From Agrobacterium larrymoorei (GTDB lineage Bacteria > Pseudomonadota > Alphaproteobacteria > Rhizobiales > Rhizobiaceae): DNA of 64,000 nucleotides. The stretch spans positions 880,001-944,000 of the forward strand of contig NZ_CP039691.1 of assembly GCF_005145045.1 (NCBI RefSeq), written 5' to 3'. Shown one piece after another: positions 17,441 through 25,023 of this stretch. Under the pieces are notes generated by a model. That model saw only the letters and a program-made list of their open reading frames with translations. It was not told the DNA's origin and made no database searches. A program made the position numbers and the translations under genes. How positions within the stretch are numbered: position 1 is the first letter of the stretch; each line of letters starts with the position of its first letter.

Positions 17441-17454
17441 ATCACTTGGCAAGC

Positions 17455-17961
17455 TCAAAACTCTTTCAGCATCACCTCGTTCGGGTAGGACTCGCCATCG
17501 ATGGTGAACACGGTCTCGCCGATCTTGCTGAACCCCTGCGCGATATAGAAATCGATTGCCGTGCGGTTCTCGCTATTGACCGTCAGCCACGCCGATCCAC
17601 TGCCTTTCGCGGCACAGAGCCTGTAGGCTTCTTCCAGCAGCCGCTTTCCGATGCCCTTTCCCTGATGGCGGGGCTGGACATAGAATGTCTTGATTTCTGT
17701 CGTCGAATTGGTGGGAACGGCAGCTTCGCTATCGAAGGCAATCCGGATATAACCGTCGATACCGCCCGTGTTTTCCGAAACCAGAGTAACGTCACGCTCC
17801 TGTTCGATCAGTGCTTCGAAGCGGTTGGTGGTGAATTCCGACAGGGCGTAGTCTGCAAAGAACTTCGAGACGCCGTTTCTGAGATAGGTTCCGACCCACA
17901 CCTCGATCGAGAGGGCGGCGAGGCAGGAGGCGTCGGCGATGCAGGCCTTGCGGATATCCAT
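17455..17961 (-). CDS. GNAT-family N-acetyltransferase
   Basis: The 168-residue protein has the GNAT acetyl-CoA fold. The characteristic pyrophosphate-binding loop is in FYVQPRHQGKGIGKRLLEEA (the R/QxxGxG motif), and strand and helix patterns follow, ending in NSENRTAIDFYIAQGFSKIGE. The acceptor substrate is not predictable: it could be an amino acid, antibiotic, polyamine or protein N-terminus. It converges on chpT and is not part of an obvious operon. Confidence 0.88.
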   Translation of the reverse strand: MDIRKACIADASCLAALSIEVWVGTYLRNGVSKFFADYALSEFTTNRFEALIEQERDVTLVSENTGGIDGYIRIAFDSEAAVPTNSTTEIKTFYVQPRHQGKGIGKRLLEEAYRLCAAKGSGSAWLTVNSENRTAIDFYIAQGFSKIGETVFTIDGESYPNEVMLKEF

Positions 17962-18072
17962 AAAACACCTCAGAACTAAACGGCTGAAAATCGCTCTTTA
18001 CGGTGGCGGTTGCGTATTTGCAATTAAGAGATGTTTCGATAGTTTCGGCGCGGGATGCGCGTAGGAGGATCG

Positions 18073-18621
18073 ATGCTGGACCAATCCTTGAAGTCTCGTC
18101 TTTTACCCCATGAGCGGATTTTGTGGTCCGGGAGGCCAAAGCAAGGCATCCTGTTTCACCCTCGGGATATTCTGGTTGTCCCATTCAGCGTGCTCTGGTG
18201 CGCTTTCGCAATCTTCTGGACGGTGATGGCGTCCAGTGCAAATGCTCCTTTCTTCTTTCCCTTCGTCGGCGGGATTTTTGTTTGCGTTGGCATTTTTATG
18301 GTGTTCGGGCGCCTGCTTTTCGACGCCTGGGTGCGCAAGGGCATGGAATATGCCGTAACGGACCGGCGAATCATCATTCTCCAGACGCGCCCGGTAGGGA
18401 AGTTTTCAACTGTCGTACTGGAACGGATGCCGGATTTGCAATTGACGGAGCGGGGGGATGGCAGGGGAACGATCAGGTTCGGCGCGCAGGCGCCCTTCTT
18501 CGGCCACTCAGGCTTCGCCATCTGGATACCGTCGCTTGATCCGGTGCCGCAATTCATCGCCATCGATAATGTAGCAAGCGTCTTCCAGACGGTTCAGCGT
18601 GCCGCGGAACAACGCGGGTAA
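18073..18621 (+). CDS. PH-domain-like membrane protein
   Basis: The 182-residue protein begins MLDQSLKSRLLPHERILWSG, which with YAVTDRRIIILQT is the pattern of bacterial PH-like (bPH/YdbT-type) domains. Two transmembrane segments lie around residues 30-75 (VVPFSVLWCAFAIFWTV and FFPFVGGIFVCVGIFMVFG). The start at 18073 follows a strong AGGAGG at 18062. The function is unknown; such proteins may sense or stabilise membranes. It is transcribed toward ctrA, with a shared terminator between them. Confidence 0.78.
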   Translation: MLDQSLKSRLLPHERILWSGRPKQGILFHPRDILVVPFSVLWCAFAIFWTVMASSANAPFFFPFVGGIFVCVGIFMVFGRLLFDAWVRKGMEYAVTDRRIIILQTRPVGKFSTVVLERMPDLQLTERGDGRGTIRFGAQAPFFGHSGFAIWIPSLDPVPQFIAIDNVASVFQTVQRAAEQRG

Positions 18622-18665
18622 CACTGAAGCCACGCTTTTCGGCGAACAAGCATGAGCCATGAAAA

Positions 18666-18696
18666 GCAAAACCCGCCGATTGCGCGGCGGGTTTGT
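18666..18696. terminator. Bidirectional terminator between the PH-like gene and ctrA
   Basis: The stem AAACCCGCCG / CGGCGGGTTT with an ATTGCG loop has T-rich sequence on the ctrA (-) side (TTTTGCTTTTC). Confidence 0.82.
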
Positions 18697-18723
18697 CATG
18701 CGAGTATTTTCGATTGGGAATAA

Positions 18724-19428
18724 TCAGGCGGTTTCGAGATATTCTGTTGCGCCATCCGGCTCGCGCAGAACGTAGCCGCGGCCCCAAACGGTCTCGATGT
18801 AGTTTGCGCCGCCTGCAGCATTTGCCAGCTTCTTGCGCAGCTTGCAGATGAAAACGTCGATGATCTTCAGTTCAGGCTCATCCATACCGCCATAGAGGTG
18901 GTTGAGGAACATTTCCTTGGTGAGCGTGGTGCCCTTGCGGAGCGAAAGAAGCTCCAGCATCTGGTATTCCTTGCCCGTCAGGTGAACGCGCTGGCCGCCG
19001 ACTTCGACAGTCTTGGCATCCAGGTTCACGATCAGCTCGCCGGTTGCGATAACCGACTGTGCATGGCCCTTGGAGCGACGGACGATTGCGTGAATGCGGG
19101 CAACAAGCTCATCCTTGTGGAAAGGCTTGGTCATGTAATCGTCTGCGCCGAAGCCGAGGCCACGAACCTTGTCTTCAATGCCTGCCATACCGGAGAGGAT
19201 AAGGATTGGCGTCTTGACCTTGGACAGGCGAAGCGTTCTCAGAACCTCGTAACCGGACATATCCGGCAGGTTGAGGTCGAGCAGAATGATGTCGTAATCG
19301 TAGAGTTTTCCAAGATCTACGCCTTCCTCGCCGAGGTCGGTCGTGTAGACGTTGAAACTTTCCGACTTCAACATCAGCTCGATGCTCTGAGCTGTTGCGC
19401 TGTCGTCTTCAATAAGTAGAACCCGCAT
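18724..19428 (-). CDS. ctrA: Cell-cycle response regulator CtrA
   Basis: The 234-residue OmpR-type regulator is the master cell-cycle transcription factor of alphaproteobacteria. The receiver domain begins [15 protein letters not shown] with phospho-acceptor Asp51 in [17 protein letters not shown] and Lys in [12 protein letters not shown]. The winged-helix domain contains [17 protein letters not shown] and [15 protein letters not shown]. The conserved CtrA sequence is nearly unbroken. The C-terminus ends ETA rather than AA, the ClpXP-recognised end of Caulobacter CtrA. It receives phosphate from ChpT (chpT lies at 16751) and is opposed by SciP (21320). Its upstream region carries GANTC sites. 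Confidence 0.97.
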   Translation of the reverse strand: MRVLLIEDDSATAQSIELMLKSESFNVYTTDLGEEGVDLGKLYDYDIILLDLNLPDMSGYEVLRTLRLSKVKTPILILSGMAGIEDKVRGLGFGADDYMTKPFHKDELVARIHAIVRRSKGHAQSVIATGELIVNLDAKTVEVGGQRVHLTGKEYQMLELLSLRKGTTLTKEMFLNHLYGGMDEPELKIIDVFICKLRKKLANAAGGANYIETVWGRGYVLREPDGATEYLETA

Positions 19429-19599
19429 AATTATCCCCTTTGCCGCACGCGATCAGTAAACCAATGCCTTTTTCGCGATGCGGATCCAGACGTTGCCTGA
19501 TTTGCAGGCTGCCACCAAATGGTTAACAAATTCTAATTGCCTTTGGCAAGGTGTGCAGAATTTATTAAATAATTGCGGCACTCTGCTGTTTTTGAACGT

Positions 19600-19801
19600 G
19601 AATCCCTCATCGCCAAACATGAACCAAAGCGTGAAGATTTCACGCTAAGTGATTCAATCGACTCCTACATCGTCGTGCCCGTGGTTTTTTGGGCTTGGCA
19701 TTTACCGACCCTTAAATGATCCGCCTTATCATTAACGATGCCCGTAAATGAAAGGTTAACGACGGCGATTTTTTATTAACGTCGGGTAACCTTTGAGAAT
19801 C
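19600..19801. promoter_or_regulatory. Cluster of four GANTC (CcrM) sites upstream of ctrA and fliJ-like gene
   Basis: GAATC at 19600-19604, GATTC at 19651-19655, GACTC at 19660-19664 and GAATC at 19797-19801 lie in the 446-bp ctrA/fliJ intergenic region. The random expectation is about 0.8 per 200 bp. GANTC is the target of the CcrM cell-cycle methylase, and GANTC state is known to control ctrA promoter activity in Caulobacter. No other gene was found in this region. Confidence 0.55.
19745..19760. promoter_or_regulatory. Candidate CtrA-binding site upstream of the fliJ-like gene
   Basis: TAAA-N7-TTAAC differs at one base from the CtrA consensus TTAA-N7-TTAAC and lies 115 bp before the fliJ-like start. 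No exact consensus copy was found in the intergenic region. Confidence 0.35.
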
Positions 19802-19874
19802 ATTCCGGCACAAGCCGGGCTGACGGGTTTTGTTCCTGTTTGACCGGGGTCTCGCTATCCACGGAGTATTGCGT

Positions 19875-20225
19875 ATGAAGTCGCGTGACAGCCTAGTTCG
19901 CCTGAAGGAATTTCAGGTCAACGAAAAACGTCGTCAGCTGCAGCAGTTGCAGTCGATGATGTCCGAATTCGAGCGTATGGCCAAGGAGTTGGTTCATCAG
20001 ATCTCGCTCGAGGAGAGCAAGTCTGGGATTACCGATCCAAGCCATTTTGCCTATCCGACCTTTGCCAAGGCGGCTCGCCAGCGCGCGGATAACCTTCAGG
20101 TTTCCATTCGCGAGTTGAAAACACAGCAGGAAGCGGCGGAAGCAGCGCTGGAAGAAGTCCAGGCTGAATATGACAAGGCAGCCGCGCTCGAAAACAGAGA
20201 TGTTCAGGTCCGCGCTCGCGCCTGA
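19875..20225 (+). CDS. FliJ-like flagellar export protein
   Basis: The 116-residue, almost entirely helical protein starts MKSRDSLVRLKEFQVNEKRR and is rich in heptads (LQQLQSMMSEFERM, VSIRELKTQQEAAEAAL). This is the size and shape of FliJ, the coiled-coil stalk-like protein that joins the flagellar type III export ATPase FliI to the gate. Helical proteins look alike by eye, so the call leans on the conserved gene position next to ctrA in rhizobia. The ATG at 19875 follows CGGAG at 19862. CtrA control would fit because flagellar genes are CtrA targets. Confidence 0.7.
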   Translation: MKSRDSLVRLKEFQVNEKRRQLQQLQSMMSEFERMAKELVHQISLEESKSGITDPSHFAYPTFAKAARQRADNLQVSIRELKTQQEAAEAALEEVQAEYDKAAALENRDVQVRARA

Positions 20226-20310
20226 GGCATCGTGTTAAACGAATTGACGTTATTGACGGCGGCCAGTTGATCAGGAGGCTGCTTTCAATGACGCTATGTC
20301 ATGCCATTTT

Positions 20311-20342
20311 GAAAGCCGTCCGGTGTACCGGGCGGCTTTTTT
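20311..20342 (+). terminator. Rho-independent terminator after fliJ-like gene
   Basis: AAAGCCGTCCGG pairs with CCGGGCGGCTTT (one G-U), loop TGTA, followed by TTTTTT. Confidence 0.85.
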
Positions 20343-20413
20343 GCTGGGCGCGCGCCGCGTTGCGCTGGTCGGTCACGGATTTATAATGGGTGACGAAAAC
20401 GAAGGCCGTGACC

Positions 20414-20851
20414 ATGGAGAATGAGCAGAGTTCTTTTACCGCGCCGAAGATCACCCGCGGGTCTTGCTTGTGTGCGGCGGTGCATTGGGAGTTTCGCGGA
20501 GAAATTCCCGACGCCACCATCTGCAACTGCACGGCGTGCCGCCGTTATGGTGTGCTTTGGGCCTATGATTATGATGGCTACGCCATCACGGTAGACGATC
20601 CGAACGGTCACCTTGTGCCATATCAGCGCGGCTCCAAGGTCCTCTCGTTTACTTTCTGCAAGGTCTGCGGAAACGTCGTCTCATGGAGGTCGAACACGAC
20701 GGGGCCTGACGGCAAGGTCCGGATTGCCGTCAATCTTCGCCTTGCTGAGCCGGAGGCGGTGGCCAGCATCAAGGTGTTGCGGTTCGATGGTCTCGACAGT
20801 TACGAGGATTTGCCGGTGGATGGCCGGACTGTCGGGCATATCTGGTTTTGA
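20414..20851 (+). CDS. GFA-domain protein (zinc-binding, glutathione-dependent formaldehyde-activating fold)
   Basis: The 145-residue protein has the GFA/Mss4 fold zinc ligands: GSCLCAAVHWEF near the start, CNCTACRRYGV next and FCKVCGNVVSW in the middle, the usual CxC-x-CxxC-x-CxxC arrangement. The founding enzyme condenses formaldehyde with glutathione, but most homologues have no proven activity. The ATG at 20414 is chosen, with GAAGG upstream; an in-frame GTG at 20390 would add eight residues. A second GFA protein lies at 46974. The two genes are not close paralogues by eye. Confidence 0.82.
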   Translation: MENEQSSFTAPKITRGSCLCAAVHWEFRGEIPDATICNCTACRRYGVLWAYDYDGYAITVDDPNGHLVPYQRGSKVLSFTFCKVCGNVVSWRSNTTGPDGKVRIAVNLRLAEPEAVASIKVLRFDGLDSYEDLPVDGRTVGHIWF

Positions 20852-21133
20852 TCAGCCGGAGATAACATCCGCCCATTCGGGATGCTTCTGCGTCTGTGCC
20901 TTGAAGAACGGGCAGAGCGGCATGATCTTCCAGCCGCCTTTGCGCGCATCTTCTATGGCATAAGCTGCCAGCGCCTGGCCGACGCCCTTGCCGCGCAGTG
21001 CATCGGGTACGCCCGTATGATCGATGATGATCAGTTTGGCAGATGCGCGGGAATAGGTCATCTCCGCTTTATGCCCTTCGAGGGAGGCCGTGTACTCGCC
21101 CTTGGAACCCGTCTCTTTGCTGGTAATGTCCAT
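20852..21133 (-). CDS. Small GNAT-like N-acetyltransferase (YjdJ-type)
   Basis: The 93-residue protein is a minimal acetyl-CoA-binding domain: HTGVPDALRGKGVGQALAAY carries the acetyl-CoA loop, followed by IMPLCPFFKAQTQKHPEW. This matches the short N-acetyltransferase family represented by YjdJ/human GTLF3B, whose substrate is unknown. The start MDITSKETGSKG at 21133 is chosen over the upstream ATG at 21178 because the family usually begins there. It converges with the GFA gene, with their stop codons adjacent. Confidence 0.8.
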   Translation of the reverse strand: MDITSKETGSKGEYTASLEGHKAEMTYSRASAKLIIIDHTGVPDALRGKGVGQALAAYAIEDARKGGWKIMPLCPFFKAQTQKHPEWADVISG

Positions 21134-21319
21134 CTTCCGATCCCTTTCGCTTTCGTCCTGCCGCCAATCTATTAGCATTGTCGGAAAAGAGAATAGGGCA
21201 GGGAGTGAACGGTGTGGCCACTCTGTGGAGACGCAAAAAACAGATCAGCGCCACGCTTTCCCCGCTTTGCAGAGAAAGTGCGACGCTGAATTTTGCCGTG
21301 TTGCCCGAAGGCGGATAAC

Positions 21320-21595
21320 TTAGTGACGGTACTGCTGAATGCGCGTGGTGCGCAGGCCTGCAAGACCGTGATCGGAAATGGAAGACTGCCAGGACAGAAA
21401 CTCTTCAACCGTAAGCGTGTAACGCTCACAGGCTTCTTCGAGGCTCAACAGGCCACCGCGCACGGCGGCAACAACCTCTGCCTTTCGGCGAATAACCCAC
21501 CGGCGGGTATCCGCAGGGGGCAAATCGGCAATCGTAAGAGGACTGCCATCGGGGCCGATGACATATTTAACTCGTGGACGTATCATTTCGGTCAT
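21320..21595 (-). CDS. sciP: CtrA inhibitor SciP (DUF1153)
   Basis: The 91-residue protein is a strong match to SciP, the small helix-turn-helix protein that binds CtrA in G1 and blocks it from activating promoters. Conserved blocks visible are MIRPRVKYVIGPDGSPLTI, DLPPADTRRWVIRRKAEVV and LSLEEACERYTLTVEEFLSW. Length matches the family. It lies 2 kb beyond ctrA, so chpT, ctrA and sciP are clustered within 5 kb. A CtrA-like half-site lies about 60 bp upstream, consistent with sciP being CtrA-activated as in Caulobacter. The stretch 21666-21848 upstream has no gene. Confidence 0.94.
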   Translation of the reverse strand: MTEMIRPRVKYVIGPDGSPLTIADLPPADTRRWVIRRKAEVVAAVRGGLLSLEEACERYTLTVEEFLSWQSSISDHGLAGLRTTRIQQYRH

Positions 21596-21650
21596 TGGAC
21601 ACTCTACACAAACTCAAGACCATATGCTGAGGCACTTTAGGGCGGTACCT

Positions 21651-21665
21651 TTAAAAATTACCTAA
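21651..21665. promoter_or_regulatory. Candidate CtrA-binding site upstream of sciP
   Basis: Read on the - strand this is TTAG-N7-TTAA, one mismatch from TTAA-N7-TTAA. It lies 56 bp upstream of the sciP start, a position suiting activation. Confidence 0.38.
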
Positions 21666-21848
21666 GCACCCAGAGACAATTTGTTAATAATTTGAATGAT
21701 TTCGCTCGTTTTGTTCGAGCTTTGCGCCACTTGAGCCTCAAGAATCTGCGGCTTTGCCTTATTTTGCAAGGCGGCTGAAAAAGATTCGGGAAAAACGCGA
21801 CTCGCGCATTTCTGTGCAGAAAAAACGCAAGTCGCATCTTCAAATAGT

Positions 21849-22889
21849 TCAGAGCATGATTGCCGAAAGCTCCGTTTTGCCCGCGCCCGTTGTCAGCACG
21901 CATGTTCCGATATGGCTCAGCGACAGCCGGTCGTTCTCATTCAAGCTCATGATAAAGCTGGCGAATTGCGTGCTGTTTGCGGCAGTGCTCGTGCCGGAAA
22001 TGGCAAGTCCGCTCTTGGTGCCATTCACGCAGATTTCCACACTATGGCCTGACGAGGAGACGACGGAGAGGGCAAGCGAGATCTGGTAGAAACCAGTGAC
22101 TGGTACGCGCAGATCTTTCGTCGAACCGGAGACGACGGCCCCCAAAGCGAAGCCCCCTTGTTGTGCGTTGAGATCGGTAAAGCCCGAGAAGGTGCCGGTT
22201 GCTGGTGTGAATGTTCCCGCTGCCCTGCCTGCGCGCGCCACTGGCCGGTTGGGCATGGATACGACGCCGCTGCCGGATGCGCTGAGCGCAACCTGCCAGT
22301 TGGAGCCATCGGCGCTTGTCTTGATGGAGAAGGCATCGGTGCCAGCCAACCCCATTTCCGCCCGTCCGCCCCAGTTGGACTGGAAGAGGAGGGACGCAGT
22401 ATCCGAAGTAGCCGCCTTGTTGATCTTCAACTGGTGCCCGCCGCCGGATGGCGCATTGGTCAGAAGTGTTGCGCTGGAGGCCACCGCCAGACGGTTGTAA
22501 GCATCGCCCGAGGTTCCAACGCCTAGCGTGGTGAAAGACGCGGTATCGGGCAGGGGAACATCCTTCCATGTTCCGTCGATCAGCACCTTCAAACGGCTGC
22601 TTTCGGCAAACCATGCGCGCCAGCCATTTGCGGGCATGATGAAGAGCCATGCCTCATCCTGCCTGAAAGCCAGCTGTCGGGCTTTACCCGCCCAATCCCC
22701 CGCAGCGCTGGTTGCGATGAGGTAGCATTGACCCTCCTGAACGCTTTCGGGCGGCTGATCCTTCTCAGCCGTCACCACGAGCTGGATCGTTGCATCGAGC
22801 CGCTGCAGCGCCTCATTATGGGTGACGTGTTTCTGTGCCTGCGAGGGCAGGATATAGGGTAGTTGAAGTCTCGTCGTGTTGTCCGTCAT
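21849..22889 (-). CDS. DUF2793-containing protein (phage/GTA structural-like)
   Basis: The 346-residue protein begins LQLPYILPSQAQKHVTHNEA and RLDATIQLVVTAEKDQPP, the hallmark of DUF2793 proteins, which occur in tail regions of alphaproteobacterial gene transfer agents and prophages. It has beta-rich middle repeats and a C-terminal domain resembling a C1q/TNF-like or receptor-binding head (FYQISLALSVVSSSGHSVEI, IMLSLNENDRLSL-like). No capsid, terminase or other tail genes are nearby, so it is either an orphan remnant or an independently used surface protein. Codon use is like its neighbours. Confidence 0.78.
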   Translation of the reverse strand: MTDNTTRLQLPYILPSQAQKHVTHNEALQRLDATIQLVVTAEKDQPPESVQEGQCYLIATSAAGDWAGKARQLAFRQDEAWLFIMPANGWRAWFAESSRLKVLIDGTWKDVPLPDTASFTTLGVGTSGDAYNRLAVASSATLLTNAPSGGGHQLKINKAATSDTASLLFQSNWGGRAEMGLAGTDAFSIKTSADGSNWQVALSASGSGVVSMPNRPVARAGRAAGTFTPATGTFSGFTDLNAQQGGFALGAVVSGSTKDLRVPVTGFYQISLALSVVSSSGHSVEICVNGTKSGLAISGTSTAANSTQFASFIMSLNENDRLSLSHIGTCVLTTGAGKTELSAIML

Positions 22890-22960
22890 GCATCCAATCT
22901 CCGTTGCATCGGAGATTGTGCGACCAGTTCATGCAGTGGGGAAAAATAACGCGAAAAAAA

Positions 22961-23737
22961 TTATCGCGGTGGTGCACCCCAGGCGATGAAATCCGGGTTT
23001 GCCAGCATGTCTTCCACGGAGGGGTCGATTTCGTAGCGAAGCGGCAGGCCTGCCATATCGAGGGTTATGCCACCGGCTGCGCGCAGAACGGCGTCTCCCG
23101 CCGCCGTATCCCACATCATGGTGCGGCTGAAGCGCGGGTAAACGTCGGCCGCGCCTTCCGCCAGCATGCAGAATTTCAGGGAAGAGCCGATGGAAATGCT
23201 GTCGATCAGGCCGTTTTCCGCGACGAAGGCTTCCGTTTTCGGCGTGCAGTGCGAACGGCTGATGACGGCAACCGGCAAAGGCGGCTTGGCGCGGCAGCGG
23301 ATATGGTGCGTGTTGGAAGCCTCGAAGTCGCCTGACACATGGATTTTGCGGGCGGCATTCTCGTGGCCGGTCCAGGCAACGCCCAGTGCCGGTGCATAGA
23401 CCACGCCCATGACGGGTGTTCCGCCGTGGATCAGGGCAATGTTGACGGTGAAATCCTGTTTGCCGGAGATGAATTCCTTCGTTCCGTCCAGCGGATCGAC
23501 CAGAAAGAAATCGCCTTTCACATCCGGTACGCGGCCTGCCGCCGCAGATTCTTCGGCAACGACCGGGATATCGGGGAAATCCCGCGCCAGAAATGTCAGG
23601 ATTGCATCTTCCGCGCGCTGATCCGCCTCTGTCACCGGAGAGCAGTCGTTTTTATAGGTAACGTGCGGACCGGCGGCGTGAACCGTCATGATTTCCTTGC
23701 CGGCTTTCAAAGCTGCGGCCATCAGACTTTCGAGCAT
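22961..23737 (-). CDS. cysQ: 3'(2'),5'-bisphosphate nucleotidase CysQ
   Basis: The 258-residue enzyme belongs to the inositol-monophosphatase-like metal-dependent phosphatases. Metal site motifs are visible: VVAEESAAAG (acidic pair), FFLVDPLDGTKEFISG (the DPLDGTKEF signature) and WDTAAGDAVLRAAGG near the C-terminus. CysQ hydrolyses PAP and PAPS, removing the inhibitory by-product of sulfate assimilation. No sulfate-assimilation genes are adjacent. The 379-bp gap between this gene and livH is gene-free and probably carries divergent promoters. Confidence 0.9.
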   Translation of the reverse strand: MLESLMAAALKAGKEIMTVHAAGPHVTYKNDCSPVTEADQRAEDAILTFLARDFPDIPVVAEESAAAGRVPDVKGDFFLVDPLDGTKEFISGKQDFTVNIALIHGGTPVMGVVYAPALGVAWTGHENAARKIHVSGDFEASNTHHIRCRAKPPLPVAVISRSHCTPKTEAFVAENGLIDSISIGSSLKFCMLAEGAADVYPRFSRTMMWDTAAGDAVLRAAGGITLDMAGLPLRYEIDPSVEDMLANPDFIAWGAPPR

Positions 23738-24116
23738 TCCAGATCCTTCAGCCGATCCGCCTTTTACAGGCGCTCACATGGTACGGCCATTGGTACGTTC
23801 TATAGTGGAAAAGCGGGTCGATGCGTTCGTTACGCGTTAAGCGAACGGAGGTCAAATATATCTATTCATCCATAATGATAATAACATCTTTGCGTCGAAA
23901 TTCCCGGCAGTCGCTGCCGCTTTTCTACGCTTTGTGGCGAGGGATGGGGCAATCGATGTGGAAACACCAAATTTTGTGCACATTTCTACCTTTTTGGCTT
24001 CACATTTTTGCCGAACGCGATAAGGGTTTGGCTCAAGGGGGACAAAAACGTAATGCAGCCCCCAGAAGCAACATAACGAGGTGCGGTCCATCAGAGGTCG
24101 CGCCCGGGGGAAAAAT

Positions 24117-25019
24117 ATGGAGTATTTTATCCAGCAGCTCATCAATGGGCTGACTCTTGGATCGATCTACGGCCTTATCGCTATTGGCTATACGATGGTC
24201 TACGGCATTATCGGCATGATCAACTTCGCCCACGGCGATATTTTCATGCTCGGTGGCTTCGCGGCGCTGATCGTTTTTCTGATTTTGACGTCCTTCTTCG
24301 CCGGTATTCCGGTCGTCATTCTGCTGCTGGTGATGATGGTCGTCGCCATGCTGATGACCGGCCTGTGGAACTGGGCAATCGAACGCGTCGCCTATCGCCC
24401 GCTGCGCGGCTCCTTCCGCCTCGCGCCGCTGATCACGGCAATCGGTATGTCGATTGCGCTTTCGAACTTCATTCAGGTCACGCAGGGTCCGCGCAACAAG
24501 CCGATTCCCTCGCTGGTGACGGATACGTTCCACTTCGGCGCCATCACCATTTCGCTGAAGCAGCTCATCATCGTCGTCGTGACGTCGGTTCTGCTGTTTG
24601 CCTTCTGGTACATCGTCAACAAGACACCGCTTGGCCGCGCCCAGCGCGCAACGGAACAGGACCGCAAGATGGCGGCTCTTCTGGGTGTCGACGTTGACCG
24701 TACCATCTCGATCACCTTCATCATGGGTGCAGCGCTCGCGGCTGTCGCCGGTACCATGTACCTCATGTATTACGGTGTCGCCTCGTTCAATGACGGCTTC
24801 ATTCCGGGCGTCAAGGCCTTCACCGCTGCGGTTCTCGGCGGCATCGGTTCGCTTCCGGGCGCTGTTCTCGGCGGTCTTCTGATCGGCCTCATCGAATCGC
24901 TTTGGTCCGCCTACTTCTCCATCGCCTACAAGGATGTGGCTGCCTTCGGCATTCTCGCCTTCGTGCTGATTTTCAAGCCGACCGGTATTCTGGGCCGTCC
25001 GGAAGTCGAGAAGGTTTAA
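24117..25019 (+). CDS. livH: Branched-chain/GABA-type ABC transporter permease LivH
   Basis: The 300-residue inner-membrane permease has multiple helices and typical LivH motifs: NGLTLGSIYGLIAIGYTMVYG, IIGMINFAHGDIFMLGG and VASFNDGFIPGVKAFTAAVL followed by GGIGSLPGAVLGG. It is the first gene of a livH-livM-livG-livF operon with a small membrane gene and the binding-protein gene livJ downstream. The ATG at 24117 follows a GGGGG block; the longer frame from 24081 is unlikely. Gene order matches the locus of the Agrobacterium Atu2422 GABA-binding protein, so this permease may carry GABA and small neutral amino acids. Confidence 0.93.
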   Translation: MEYFIQQLINGLTLGSIYGLIAIGYTMVYGIIGMINFAHGDIFMLGGFAALIVFLILTSFFAGIPVVILLLVMMVVAMLMTGLWNWAIERVAYRPLRGSFRLAPLITAIGMSIALSNFIQVTQGPRNKPIPSLVTDTFHFGAITISLKQLIIVVVTSVLLFAFWYIVNKTPLGRAQRATEQDRKMAALLGVDVDRTISITFIMGAALAAVAGTMYLMYYGVASFNDGFIPGVKAFTAAVLGGIGSLPGAVLGGLLIGLIESLWSAYFSIAYKDVAAFGILAFVLIFKPTGILGRPEVEKV

Positions 25020-25023
25020 GATC

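Noticed and set aside
19429..19874. Exact CtrA consensus TTAA-N7-TTAA in the ctrA upstream region
   Set aside because: All TTAA occurrences were checked at the required spacing; only one-mismatch forms were found, so an exact site is not claimed.
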